37,643 bases of DNA from an uncultured Lachnospiraceae bacterium (GCA_947626395.1 CANQRU010000035.1:1-37643); one strand, 5' to 3'; positions 15,934 to 25,416 are shown, numbered from the stretch's first letter. A program made the numbers and translations. The notes: generated from the letters alone by a model not told the origin.

Positions 15934-17031
15934 ATGGAATACAAGATCTGTCCGATCTGCGACCAGAAGATGACCAAACCGCATTACTGCGACCATTGCC
16001 GCCAGCGGATCCGCAATCCGCTGACCATCGATGTAAATTATTATCTGAACGAGCGGCATCCGGATGCGGAGCACGACTGCTCCTTCCACGACTATGACGA
16101 TCCCGCCTACAATATGCAGCCGAATACATGGCAGCCCTCCCGGCAGACCGTCTCCGGCCAGTCATCCGGACAGACCGTCTCCAGCCAGCCCGTCCGCAGG
16201 GCCGTGCCGAACCAGTCTGCCCGCCAGTCCGTACCCAACCAGCCCCGCAGAGCGGCCAGGACCGCGAAGACTTCCAGCGCCGGGGACCGGACCGCGCTCA
16301 TTGTTTCCGTGATCATAATCTTTGTCATTGCCGTGTCTGTGATATCCGTCTTTCTCTCTCTGTTCAACACCATGCTGAAGGGGACGTCCGAAGGCGGCGC
16401 ATTCCCCGGCGCAGTGTCCCTCTATCCGTCAGAGAACTCTCTCGACGAGCTTCTGGAACAATGGAATAACAATGCGGCCGGAGATCCCGAAGAAGATAAA
16501 TATGAGAACTGGGAACTCGACGAGGCTGACGTTATCGCCGCCGGAGTCAACTGCAGCAGCTACGGACATTTCCACGTCACCGGGGAACAGATGTCCGACG
16601 AACTGGTCGCTTTCCTCTCGGATATGGGATATTCCGTCGAGTCGGACGATGTCTTTACCTCCAATACCGAAGATTCCTACGGCTATACCTCTTTTAACCG
16701 GTATGACTCCTTCTATTTCGGCAGCGGAACTTCCATGGAAATTCGCTCCGACACCGCCACGAACCAGCTGCATTCCGTCAATATCTCCTGGTCCGGCGCG
16801 GATGAGACGATTCAGATCGCGGAGAAGATCACTGCCATTCTCCGGGCCTCCGGCGACTGGTCTCTGTCCGAAGCCGACACGGCCGCCTGGCTGGATGATC
16901 TGAAACGCCGTCTTCCGAAGCTCGAATACGAAGACGTCACCCCGGAAGAGTTAAGCTACAGCGTATACGTGTTCGTCTCTTCCTATGAATCGGACGGGTA
17001 TTATATTTCCTTTAGTAATTGGGGAGATTGA
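15934..17031 (+). CDS. Zinc-ribbon single-pass membrane protein, function unknown
   Basis: A 365-residue protein not recognised as a named family. The N-terminus carries a treble-clef-like zinc ribbon (Cys6, Cys9, Cys19, Cys22: CPICDQK and YCDHC). Residues 60-118 are a Ser/Gln/Val/Arg-rich disordered linker with repeated units (QTVSGQSSGQTVSSQ). One membrane helix follows at about 120-143 (ALIVSVIIIFVIAVSVISVF). Residues 150-365 are an acidic domain rich in Tyr, Ser and Asp, probably extracellular if the basic linker stays inside. A GGGGGAG site sits 6 bases before the ATG, and a strong hairpin terminator follows. Zinc-ribbon plus one helix plus an outer domain is common in Firmicutes sensor-like hypotheticals; the role is unknown. 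Confidence 0.75.
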   Translation: MEYKICPICDQKMTKPHYCDHCRQRIRNPLTIDVNYYLNERHPDAEHDCSFHDYDDPAYNMQPNTWQPSRQTVSGQSSGQTVSSQPVRRAVPNQSARQSVPNQPRRAARTAKTSSAGDRTALIVSVIIIFVIAVSVISVFLSLFNTMLKGTSEGGAFPGAVSLYPSENSLDELLEQWNNNAAGDPEEDKYENWELDEADVIAAGVNCSSYGHFHVTGEQMSDELVAFLSDMGYSVESDDVFTSNTEDSYGYTSFNRYDSFYFGSGTSMEIRSDTATNQLHSVNISWSGADETIQIAEKITAILRASGDWSLSEADTAAWLDDLKRRLPKLEYEDVTPEELSYSVYVFVSSYESDGYYISFSNWGD

Positions 17032-17070
17032 TAAGCAGACCGCGTACATTATCTTATAATAAAATTATCA

Positions 17071-17099
17071 GGGTGAGCGCCGGTTGTGGGCGCTCACCC
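17071..17099. terminator. Strong hairpin terminator after the zinc-ribbon gene
   Basis: GGGTGAGCGCC (17071-17081) and GGCGCTCACCC (17089-17099) form a perfect 11-bp stem with a 7-base loop, followed by TTTGCAGTTT on the plus strand. On the minus strand it is followed by an AT-rich tract, so it may also end the adhesin transcript. Confidence 0.85.
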
Positions 17100-17128
17100 T
17101 TTGCAGTTTATTCTCTGTTCTGCTCTAT

Positions 17129-17153
17129 GCGGGCCGGCCGATGGCCGGCCCGC
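17129..17153. terminator. GC hairpin between convergent genes
   Basis: GCGGGCCGGCC (17129-17139) and GGCCGGCCCGC (17143-17153) form an 11-bp all-GC stem with a 3-base loop, 52 bases past the adhesin stop on the minus strand. No clear T-run follows, so it may act as a pause or a 3' stabiliser together with the next hairpin. Confidence 0.55.
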
Positions 17154-17205
17154 ATCTCTTACTGTGATTCCGTTCTATCCGCGCGTCCTGCGCTCCGGAC
17201 AGGTC

Positions 17206-20200
17206 TTACGCGTCCTCCTCGTCCTTCTTCGAAGCCAGGATTCCGAACGCTCCCATCATTCCCAGGGCCAGCAGCCCGAACAGCGCTGCCGCTCCCACAG
17301 GCTTGTTGTCTCCCGTCATCGGGGCAAGGAATGCCAGCGGCACATCCTCATCCTCGATCGTCTCGAAGTTCGACAGTGGCGTCGGCTCGTCGCTGATCGT
17401 TATGATCTCCGGCGTCCCCGGGCTCTGCGGTACTTCGTTGTCAGGGATATTCGTTCCCGGACGGTCCGGCGTCGTTCCGCCGGTCGGCTGGTACCTGTAG
17501 TTCTCATACTCTACTACCGAGGTCCCCTCTATCTGGATCGTTCCTTCCGCAACAACCGCTGCCTGGCCGTTCCCGTTCAACGTCAACGTCGTCCGGTATC
17601 CGTCCGTGTCTGCCTCTATCTCTTCTACACGGTATCCTGCCCCGGCCGGGATGTCATGGAACGTGATCTCCTGGCCATGTCTCAATGTCACCGTCACCAC
17701 TCCGTCCGTGATCACTCCGTCCGCCGGCGCGTCCTCGCTTCCGTAGATGCTGCTTCCCGTGTAGCTGTAGCTTCCCTTCAGCGGGTTTCCTGACTGGTCT
17801 GTCAGCGTCACCGTGAAATGGAAATCCCTTCTCACTTCCCCGGCGTTGCCCGTCACCGTCTTGCTGATCCGCAGCTCGCCGGGCGCCGTGAAGCCGTTCT
17901 CGAACTCCGCGGCCGTCTCACTGGTATCCGGCGTCGGCCTGTTGCTGGTGTAGCTGTGGCTCTTCACCACCAGCTGGCTGTCCTCATCCTCTACCACCAC
18001 GGTCAGCGTCCAGCTCCTGTCGTCGTAGGTCCAGTACGGACTGTTACCCGCCGTCTCCTTCACCGTGAAGGTGTAGGTCCCGGCCTTCTTAAACGTGATG
18101 TCGTCGAACTTCGCCGTGCCCGCTCCGGTCACGGTCACTTTCCTCGCGCTCTCCGCTCCGCTGAACTCCGCTCCGCCTTCCGTGTTGTCCGCCGACGCAG
18201 TCAGTTCGAACTCGAACGTCTCATCCCACAGCGGCATGCCCGTGATCGTCTTCACGACCTCCGGCCCGTATACGGTCGGCTTCACCTGGTAGTCATTCAC
18301 GAACTCCGCGGCCGCCGTCTCTCCCACAAGGGTGATGTCCTCGTTCGTTACGGTGTCCTTCGTTGCGTAGGTGATGCTGTCCACCTTCAGCTCGCTGGCA
18401 TGGTCAGACACCACGAGCGTCAGCGTCCAGACGTTCTTATCATAGGTGTAACCGGGCAGGGAGTCGTTCGTCTCCTCGATCCTGAACTCATAGGTCCCGG
18501 CCTTGTTAAACGTGATCTCTCCGAAACTGTCGGTCGTCACGCTCCCGTTCGCCGTCCCCAGCACTTCCGCCGTGGTCTTCTCCGGCATCGTCAGGCTGTC
18601 ACCGTAATCCTCTGCAGCTTCCAGCGTGAAGTGGAAATACTTGTGCTCCGGACGGATCTCGCCCGTCACTTCCTTCGTTACCTTTGGCGCGTATTCCACC
18701 GGTACCACTGTGTAGACATTGGTAAATACCGTCTCGAACTGCTTCGTGTTGTCGATCTCGTTCGTCATCGGCTCCACTGTCACTTCCTGGCCGCCCTTTG
18801 TGAAGCTCACATCCGTCACTTCCAGCTGGCTGTCATTGTCCACGACCTCTACAGTCATCTCAAACGGCTCGGTGTCGTAGGTGTAGCCCGGGATCCCGTT
18901 GTCCTTCTCTGCGATCTCGAACGTATAGGTCCCGGCCGCCGTGAAGGTGATGTCCCCGAAGCGTCCGCTGTTCTCGGAACCCTCGTCGCTCCTGATCACC
19001 ACGGTGATCTCAGTCTCATCCGGAAGCGTCGCGCCTTTCTGATCGTCCGCCTGCGTAATGTCGAACAGGAACTTATACTCCTGTCCTGCCGGGCGATCGT
19101 CTCCCTCGACCGTCTTCTTGATGCCGGCGTTCAGCTTTGTCTCGGTCACATGATACTGGTTGGTAAACTTTGCGGACTCGGTACTCTTCTCAGTCCCGGC
19201 CGTATAGGTGGCAGAGTCGACTTTCAGCGCATTTCCGGTATCCACCACTTCAACAACCAACGTCCATACAGTGCCGTCAAAGGTATAGCCTTTGTAGTTT
19301 TCAGCGGCATCATCCGGCTTAACCTCTTTAATCAAGTACTTATATGTGCCGGGCTTATTATACGTAATCTCCTCAAAACTTGCATAGCCCAGGGCCTCTC
19401 CTGCCTTAAGCTGCAGTCTGGCAGTACCGATCACCTCTCCCATGGTAAACCTGCCATTCTCTGCCTGAACCGCTTCCAGGCTGAAGACGAATTCCTTCTC
19501 CCTGGCTGTTTCAGAACCCTCGATGACCTTGGTAATCTGCGGCGCGTAGGAGACTTCTGTAGTATCATACTTATTGGTGAACTCAGCAGCATCGTTCGTC
19601 GAATCGCCATTTCTGTAGGTGACCGCCGCTCCCAGCCGGCCCTTGTTATCCGTTACTTCCACGGTTACCAGCCAGATCGTACTGTCATAAGTAAACCCTG
19701 CGGTATCGCCTCTCTCTTCACGGATACGGTACTTATATGTGCCGGCCTTTTCATATTTCAGCGGAGCGAAACTCACACTGCCTTCGGTTGTTCCCGCCTC
19801 CACTCCGGGTTTCGTGTCATTGGCCTCCAGGGTGACTGCCTGATTCTCCAGCACTTCCCCCATACTGAACCGGCCTGAACTTCCCAGATCTTTCTCCAAT
19901 ACGAATGTGAATGTGGTATCCTCCGGATAAGTGTAGCCGCCCTGTTCCGCAGCTGCATCAATATGTTTCTTAACATCCAGCACCACTTCCGTAGGCACCG
20001 GCTTATAGGTGTTGGTGAATTCAAATGTGTAAGCCGTATCGTCAGCAGCTGCCGGACCGCCGGCCGTGAATCTTCCGACCTTCTTTTCTACCGTTACGGT
20101 CTTCTGCAGATTGCCGTCCTTCGCCGCGACATCCTCTACTACGACCGTAACAATATACTCCGTCGTATCATAGGTGTAGCCGGTAGGATCCGTATCGCCG

Positions 20201-23200
20201 CGCACCTCGGAAATCGTGAATTTATAGGTTCCCGGTTCTTTGAATGTGACTGTATCAAACGACTTTGTTCCAGAAACGGGTCCATTCTTAAAAGTCTTTC
20301 CTTCTTCAGGAGTAACCTTCAGCTCTACAGTTTGTGGTTCCTCAACAACCTCAGCCACACCATCCGGGCCTTCTGTCTGAGTTAACGTGAAGGAGAACGT
20401 CTGTTCATAGCCTTCAGGAATGTCATGGCCGTTCGTATCCATCGTCTTCTCCACGCTGGGAGTCCAATAGGTGTCAACGTAATCAAATGTGTTGGTAAAG
20501 GTAAATCCAGAAACAACCAAAGTTCCCTCATTATCAGCATAAGTCGTCAACTGACCATCCACATCTTTGACCACAACAGTTATATCCTGCACTGCCGCAA
20601 CGCCACCTACATAACCAGCCAAATTCGGATTTTCTTCTGCAATTTGGAATGTGTATGTGCCGGCCTTTTTAAATTTAACCTCCCTGAAGGTATCGTTCCA
20701 GTCATTGCTATTGCTTACGACGGCCTTCGTATCAGGTATCTCAACATCAGCTGCATTTCCACTCGTCAGAGACAGATCAAACGTAAACACTCTCTCTGTC
20801 TTTTTCGGGTCTTCGTCGCCGTTAAATTGCTTTGTTACAGACGGAGCCCAGGTGGCGGATTCAGGAGCATATGTGTTGGTAAACTCAGCACCATCTCCTC
20901 CATCGAAACTGATCGCTGTAATCAACGTTCCCTTGTGGTCATCCGTTACTGTAACAGTCAATCTACTCGTATTCGTATCATACGTATAACCCTTTTCATC
21001 TCCCGAATCTTCGGTAATATTAAAGTTATACGTGCCTGGCTTGCTAAACGTTATTTCATCAAATGAACCTGTAAAGGGTCCCACACCGTTGCCTGCGGGA
21101 ACTTCCACGGTGGCACTCATGCTGTCCGTTAATACCTTCGGATTGTCAGTCTCAGCCTCAGCCAAAGTGAATGTGAACTCCTTAGCTAACGGCCGTTCAT
21201 GGCCACCCGTGACATTTTTAGAAACCGTTGGTGTATAGGTGGTCGGACGAGGCTGATATGTATTAGTGAATGCGGCTGCGTCACTATTGCTTACGCCATC
21301 TTTCGTATATGTTTTGCTGTCAACACGCAGGTTCCCATTTCCGTCATCACTAACAACTACGTTTACCGTCCATACACTTGGGTCGTAAATGTAGTGTAAA
21401 TTATCGTTTTGTTCCGTTATTGTAAATGTGTAGTCGCCAGCTTTTGTAAACGTAATCCCGCTAAACAAGGCATCATCTGTACCATTCGTTGTCACAGAAG
21501 TCGTGGGCGGATACGTTACATCACTCGGACCATTCAGTGAAAACGTGAATGTTTGCTCTTCCGGCTGCTCGTAACCGCCGTAAAGGACTGTCTTTTTTAC
21601 CTTGAGATCAGTAGAGACCGAGTTTACATTGTAAGTATTTGTAACATTTACCGTGCTGCCGCCTGCCTGAATTGTTCCTCCGACCAGTCCCGAAGCCGTA
21701 TACCCACCATAGGAATCCTCCGTAATTGTATAACTGGTTCCAACAGGATAATCCTTCGGTGAGGTCCAGCTGCCATCATGCGCCAATGAGAACTCATACG
21801 TATCTCCTCCAATTGTCACATGGAATTGGAAAGGTTTTGTAGTATCAGCAATCCCTGTTCCGTTTTGCACAGTCTTTTTGACCGTCAAATTGCCGACCTT
21901 TTTCTCATTATACACTTTAGCATTGTTACTATACTTCGTCGTCCTATCAGCTGCCTCATACCCATCCGGTGCTTTTGTTTCGACAAAATAAAACTCGCTT
22001 GCGTCTGCACCATTATTGACTTTGAATGTGTAGGAGACCACGCCATTCGTATCGCTCGTAAGGCCACTCGCGACCAGCGTATCCGCTGTACCATTCTTGC
22101 CCTTACGGTACAATCTGAACTCGGCACCATTAACAGGAGTTGTTGTCTCGGTACCATTAAGCTTTTCGTATTTCGTCAGGCTAAGTGTCAGTTCAGTATT
22201 TGTTATTTTAATGTCTTTGGAAGCTGAAACAGGAGCTTGGCCCTTACCGATGCCGATGAGAGCTTGGCTTTTAGTTTTATCTTTGGGAGTATAGTAATAA
22301 ACAGCATTTTTTACACTCTGCGTTCCGCTCAGTGTCGCCGTAATTGTGTCGCCTGAATTAATTCCTGTAACATTTTCAAAAACGGCGTACTGATCGCCAG
22401 CATTAAGTTTTTTTGTTCCCCGAGTGGTGTTGCCCTTCTTTATTGTCACTGTTATATCGCTGCCCGAAGCCACTTTAGCATTTAATCCAACTCGGATTGT
22501 ATACGATCCTCCCTTTCCCGCATAGTCTGCAGTCATACTTCGTATAACCACATCAGGACTCGAACTAGAGGCCGTGCGAGACAACAGATAATTCTGTATC
22601 TGTTCAATATTATAACTAACCTGGCTTGTATTAGTATTGTACTCTGCTGTCACAGTCCCAAAGCGTTTTTCACCACGTCTGGCGTAACTATCTAAGTTAG
22701 TAGTAGGTACAATTCTCTTGAATGTTCTACGCTCACCGTTCGTGATGCTCCAGATTGCTGACTGAGTGGCAGATATAATCTGTCCCAGATCAACTGCACC
22801 CTGAATCGTATATCCTGCATCCACCATCGGATCAATAATGTCAGTTATATTAGATATATAAGGGTACGAATTCTCAACAACTGCACGGAGTTTATTCAGC
22901 TCATGTTGGGTCTTACCAGCAGCAAACCAAGAATTTTCGAGGTTATCACGGCGATAGGCACATTGACTACTACTGCCACCCGTTGCTGTGATTCCTGCAT
23001 CGGCGCAATATACATATACATAATTTTGCGCAGTTTTATTGTAGAGCCTGTAAATCATTGCAACCGTACCGTTAGAACTCCTTGAGCTGCTGAGATAGAA
23101 TGGACTGACGAGATGAAGCCTTTTTGAATTACTATTAGGCAGCACAAACTTATACTCCCCAGTTCCGTCAGACTTCAAATCATTTGCATTGGGTTCCCTT

Positions 23201-24684
23201 GCGGAACCTGTCTGTGTAGGAGCCGGATAATACGAATATTTATTGCCTTTACTCGTCGTTCGTGATTGGGCTCTAACATTCAGCGGCGCAATCCCCACGC
23301 CTATCACCACATCCCACATGGCGACAGCTACTTCTCCGCTCTCGTCCACATAGCCGTAAGCGATCTGGCACACGCCGTTGTCTACCTTGACGGTCATACC
23401 GCCATCAGCGGTCAGGGAGATCACATTCTCATCCAGGGATTTCCATACGCCATCCGTGGGCAGGGTGACGTTCACGCCATACGGCGGTTCCTCGGCCATA
23501 GCTTCAATATGGGACTCACCGAAGTTCGGATTCTCATATCCAGCCTCCACAGCCAGCTGCATCACGTCGTTATACGGCTCGTCAGAGTAGACCGTCACAC
23601 GGCTGCTCTCCACTCTCACCAACCAGCTCAGTTCGGTTCCGTCTTCCATCGGATATTCATTTTCGGCGTCTTCCGCAGCCGCCGGTTCATCGTTCTCTTC
23701 CGGTTCAGAAACGTTCTGCTCATCTGCGGGAGCCTCAGTCGTCCGAGGCGCAGTTTCCGTCTCAGAGGGAGTGGTATCCTCTGCAGCATCAACAGAAGGC
23801 TCCTCCGCCTTATCTGCATTCTGCGGCGTAGCCTCTCCGACAGTCTCTTCCCCGGAGTCGCCTGTCTCATCGCCTGCATTCTCTTCGTTGGCAGGCTGAG
23901 CCTCATCCACGATCGCTTCGCCTTCTGCGTCAGCTTCGTCGCCAGACCGCTCCGTTTCATCTACGATCGCTTCGCCTTCCGCGTCAGCTTCGTCACCAGA
24001 CTGCTCCGCTTCATCTACGATCGCTTCGCCTTCTGCGTCAGCTTCGTCGCCAGACTGCTCCGCTTCATCTACGACCGCTTCGCCTTTCACGGCAGCTTCA
24101 TCTTCAGACTGTTCGGTTTCCGTCGCCACAGTATCGGCAGGCGTTTCCGCTGCTTCATCCGTTACCGCTTCCGGCTCGGCCATCGGCGCTTCATAGGTGA
24201 AGGTCACCGTCGCGCGGCCGATGGACTTGACGAGCGCGTCGCCGTCGTCATACATGGCCAGGACATCGGTATTATCCGATGACCAGGTTCCGGTAAGTTC
24301 TTCCGCCAGGGTGCTGTACTCGCTATCCTGAAGAAGGACCTGACCAAGGGTCACGCCTTCCTGATCGCTGTACTTATAGGTATCCCATCCGCCGCTCCAC
24401 ACATACCGACCGGCTTCTTCATCGAATTCCGCCCTGGGCAGAATATCCAGCACAAGGCCTTCTGACGGCTCTGTCTCTTCAGGACCCTGCGTCAGATCCG
24501 GCTCTGCCGTATCGTCATTGTTCTGGCCCGGGAACTGCAGCAGTGTGCCGTTGCTCGGGGTGGCGATACCGGTTGCGTACACCGTCTGCACATTCGCCGC
24601 GATGTTGGAGAACACCAGCACGAGCGCCATGAAACCGGCCAGCAGACGGGATTTCTTCTTGTTAAATGTCCACATTTCCTTCAT
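17206..24684 (-). CDS. Giant thioester/isopeptide cell-wall adhesin
   Basis: A 2492-residue surface protein, probably sortase-anchored and binding host or neighbour surfaces. In order: signal peptide (KKKSRLLAGFMALVLVFSNI ending near VYATG); an Ig-like segment (to about 170); an acidic region with 18-residue repeats; a second Ig-like segment (about 345-465); a thioester domain (about 475-700) with Cys560 in YVYCADAG and Gln641 in SATQSAIWS, the pair that forms the internal Cys-Gln thioester in TQXA adhesins; Cna-B-like domains (about 830-1020; FYFVETKAPDGY); nine FctA-like pilin repeats (about 1020-2265), each with a KxxK-type lysine, a TITE-type Glu and a terminal FTNTY-type Asn for Lys-Asn isopeptide bonds; a last beta domain; and a tail with APMTGD, a hydrophobic helix and KKDEEDA. 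An AAGGGAG site precedes the ATG. Confidence 0.9.
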   Translation of the reverse strand: MKEMWTFNKKKSRLLAGFMALVLVFSNIAANVQTVYATGIATPSNGTLLQFPGQNNDDTAEPDLTQGPEETEPSEGLVLDILPRAEFDEEAGRYVWSGGWDTYKYSDQEGVTLGQVLLQDSEYSTLAEELTGTWSSDNTDVLAMYDDGDALVKSIGRATVTFTYEAPMAEPEAVTDEAAETPADTVATETEQSEDEAAVKGEAVVDEAEQSGDEADAEGEAIVDEAEQSGDEADAEGEAIVDETERSGDEADAEGEAIVDEAQPANEENAGDETGDSGEETVGEATPQNADKAEEPSVDAAEDTTPSETETAPRTTEAPADEQNVSEPEENDEPAAAEDAENEYPMEDGTELSWLVRVESSRVTVYSDEPYNDVMQLAVEAGYENPNFGESHIEAMAEEPPYGVNVTLPTDGVWKSLDENVISLTADGGMTVKVDNGVCQIAYGYVDESGEVAVAMWDVVIGVGIAPLNVRAQSRTTSKGNKYSYYPAPTQTGSAREPNANDLKSDGTGEYKFVLPNSNSKRLHLVSPFYLSSSRSSNGTVAMIYRLYNKTAQNYVYVYCADAGITATGGSSSQCAYRRDNLENSWFAAGKTQHELNKLRAVVENSYPYISNITDIIDPMVDAGYTIQGAVDLGQIISATQSAIWSITNGERRTFKRIVPTTNLDSYARRGEKRFGTVTAEYNTNTSQVSYNIEQIQNYLLSRTASSSSPDVVIRSMTADYAGKGGSYTIRVGLNAKVASGSDITVTIKKGNTTRGTKKLNAGDQYAVFENVTGINSGDTITATLSGTQSVKNAVYYYTPKDKTKSQALIGIGKGQAPVSASKDIKITNTELTLSLTKYEKLNGTETTTPVNGAEFRLYRKGKNGTADTLVASGLTSDTNGVVSYTFKVNNGADASEFYFVETKAPDGYEAADRTTKYSNNAKVYNEKKVGNLTVKKTVQNGTGIADTTKPFQFHVTIGGDTYEFSLAHDGSWTSPKDYPVGTSYTITEDSYGGYTASGLVGGTIQAGGSTVNVTNTYNVNSVSTDLKVKKTVLYGGYEQPEEQTFTFSLNGPSDVTYPPTTSVTTNGTDDALFSGITFTKAGDYTFTITEQNDNLHYIYDPSVWTVNVVVSDDGNGNLRVDSKTYTKDGVSNSDAAAFTNTYQPRPTTYTPTVSKNVTGGHERPLAKEFTFTLAEAETDNPKVLTDSMSATVEVPAGNGVGPFTGSFDEITFSKPGTYNFNITEDSGDEKGYTYDTNTSRLTVTVTDDHKGTLITAISFDGGDGAEFTNTYAPESATWAPSVTKQFNGDEDPKKTERVFTFDLSLTSGNAADVEIPDTKAVVSNSNDWNDTFREVKFKKAGTYTFQIAEENPNLAGYVGGVAAVQDITVVVKDVDGQLTTYADNEGTLVVSGFTFTNTFDYVDTYWTPSVEKTMDTNGHDIPEGYEQTFSFTLTQTEGPDGVAEVVEEPQTVELKVTPEEGKTFKNGPVSGTKSFDTVTFKEPGTYKFTISEVRGDTDPTGYTYDTTEYIVTVVVEDVAAKDGNLQKTVTVEKKVGRFTAGGPAAADDTAYTFEFTNTYKPVPTEVVLDVKKHIDAAAEQGGYTYPEDTTFTFVLEKDLGSSGRFSMGEVLENQAVTLEANDTKPGVEAGTTEGSVSFAPLKYEKAGTYKYRIREERGDTAGFTYDSTIWLVTVEVTDNKGRLGAAVTYRNGDSTNDAAEFTNKYDTTEVSYAPQITKVIEGSETAREKEFVFSLEAVQAENGRFTMGEVIGTARLQLKAGEALGYASFEEITYNKPGTYKYLIKEVKPDDAAENYKGYTFDGTVWTLVVEVVDTGNALKVDSATYTAGTEKSTESAKFTNQYHVTETKLNAGIKKTVEGDDRPAGQEYKFLFDITQADDQKGATLPDETEITVVIRSDEGSENSGRFGDITFTAAGTYTFEIAEKDNGIPGYTYDTEPFEMTVEVVDNDSQLEVTDVSFTKGGQEVTVEPMTNEIDNTKQFETVFTNVYTVVPVEYAPKVTKEVTGEIRPEHKYFHFTLEAAEDYGDSLTMPEKTTAEVLGTANGSVTTDSFGEITFNKAGTYEFRIEETNDSLPGYTYDKNVWTLTLVVSDHASELKVDSITYATKDTVTNEDITLVGETAAAEFVNDYQVKPTVYGPEVVKTITGMPLWDETFEFELTASADNTEGGAEFSGAESARKVTVTGAGTAKFDDITFKKAGTYTFTVKETAGNSPYWTYDDRSWTLTVVVEDEDSQLVVKSHSYTSNRPTPDTSETAAEFENGFTAPGELRISKTVTGNAGEVRRDFHFTVTLTDQSGNPLKGSYSYTGSSIYGSEDAPADGVITDGVVTVTLRHGQEITFHDIPAGAGYRVEEIEADTDGYRTTLTLNGNGQAAVVAEGTIQIEGTSVVEYENYRYQPTGGTTPDRPGTNIPDNEVPQSPGTPEIITISDEPTPLSNFETIEDEDVPLAFLAPMTGDNKPVGAAALFGLLALGMMGAFGILASKKDEEDA
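23909..24124 (-). repeat. 54-base tandem repeats coding an acidic linker
   Basis: Units of 54 bases begin at 23909, 23963, 24017 and 24071. Copies 1-3 are nearly identical and the fourth has diverged. They encode EAIVDEAEQSGDEADAEG-type 18-residue repeats. They keep frame, so copy-number change would alter stalk length only. Confidence 0.85.
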
Positions 24685-24745
24685 TTCCTTTCTCTCCCTT
24701 CAAGATTTTTCCTTTTTTCATCCTTTTTTATCTATATAAAGCTTA

Positions 24746-25237
24746 CTATGGAGCTGTCTGCGGTTCTTCCGGGTCCGCCCCCGGGGGCGCCTGTGAACTT
24801 TCGTCCAGAGCCCCGTCGATCAGCTTCAACAGTTCCAGGGCGCTGCGGAAATATTTCCGCTCCTGCTTCTCGGCCCAGACCACCTCGCCCTGCCAGGTGG
24901 CGTTCTGTCTGTATTTGACGCGGACGATGAAGGTTCCGATATCGCCTGTCCTGTCCTTGATACGCGCCTCGTCCATGTATGCTGTCTCCTCCTCTCGCTC
25001 TAACGCCGAAGTCTTCGGCTCCCCATTTCCAAAGTGCCGGACTTGCGTCGACCGTTGGGGGAAATCCCATCTGTCGTAGAGTTCATCCATCTCCTGCACC
25101 AGTTCCATGGTGGTGGAGAAATGGATCGGGCCGGTCCGGTACTGGTGCCAGATCCTTCCGGAGTAGTCGCGGCCTGTGACCTTGTCTACGCCGATACAGA
25201 TCAGGTTGCGCGCGTGCATCGCCAGCTGCGCACCCAT
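24746..25237 (-). CDS. Conserved hypothetical protein upstream of the adhesin
   Basis: A 163-residue soluble protein with no signal peptide and no domain I can name. It begins MGAQLAMHARNLICIGVDKV, with AGGAGG 8 bases before the first ATG; a second ATG lies at residue 7. Notable segments are YSGRIWHQYRTGPIHFSTTM, ELVQEMDELYDRWDFPQRS and the C-terminal FIVRVKYRQNATWQGEVVW followed by YFRSALELLKLIDGALDE. This pattern recurs among Lachnospiraceae proteins as far as I recall. The tail is Pro/Glu-rich. It ends 62 bases before the adhesin start on the same strand, so both may share a transcript. A role in adhesin expression is only a guess. Confidence 0.7.
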   Translation of the reverse strand: MGAQLAMHARNLICIGVDKVTGRDYSGRIWHQYRTGPIHFSTTMELVQEMDELYDRWDFPQRSTQVRHFGNGEPKTSALEREEETAYMDEARIKDRTGDIGTFIVRVKYRQNATWQGEVVWAEKQERKYFRSALELLKLIDGALDESSQAPPGADPEEPQTAP

Positions 25238-25416
25238 AGAACCTCCCTCCTCTCCTTTTGATGGTTTTGGCTTAAGTTTAACAGGTGGAGTGTCTCAGGA
25301 TTTGACTCATGGATGGCAGATTTGGAAAAAATTTTATTTTTTTCGCATTATTTTTCTTGCGGGAGCGGGAGGATGGAAAAAACGAGAAAAAACGGACGCC
25401 GGAGAACCTGAAGGCG
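25238..25416. other. AT-rich intergenic region
   Basis: No gene is supported. It holds the purine-rich ribosome site of the 163-residue gene at its left end and T/A tracts around 25325-25360. I saw no convincing promoter for the minus-strand gene. Confidence 0.4.

Noticed and set aside
17818-19878. A 686-codon open frame on the plus strand inside the adhesin gene
   Set aside because: It lies antisense to the repeats of the adhesin, has no ribosome site, and its His/Arg/Leu-rich product is what G+C-rich antisense codons give.
23909-24124. Regular 54-base repeats considered as a CRISPR array
   Set aside because: Units are contiguous with no unique spacers and keep an open reading frame that encodes an acidic linker.
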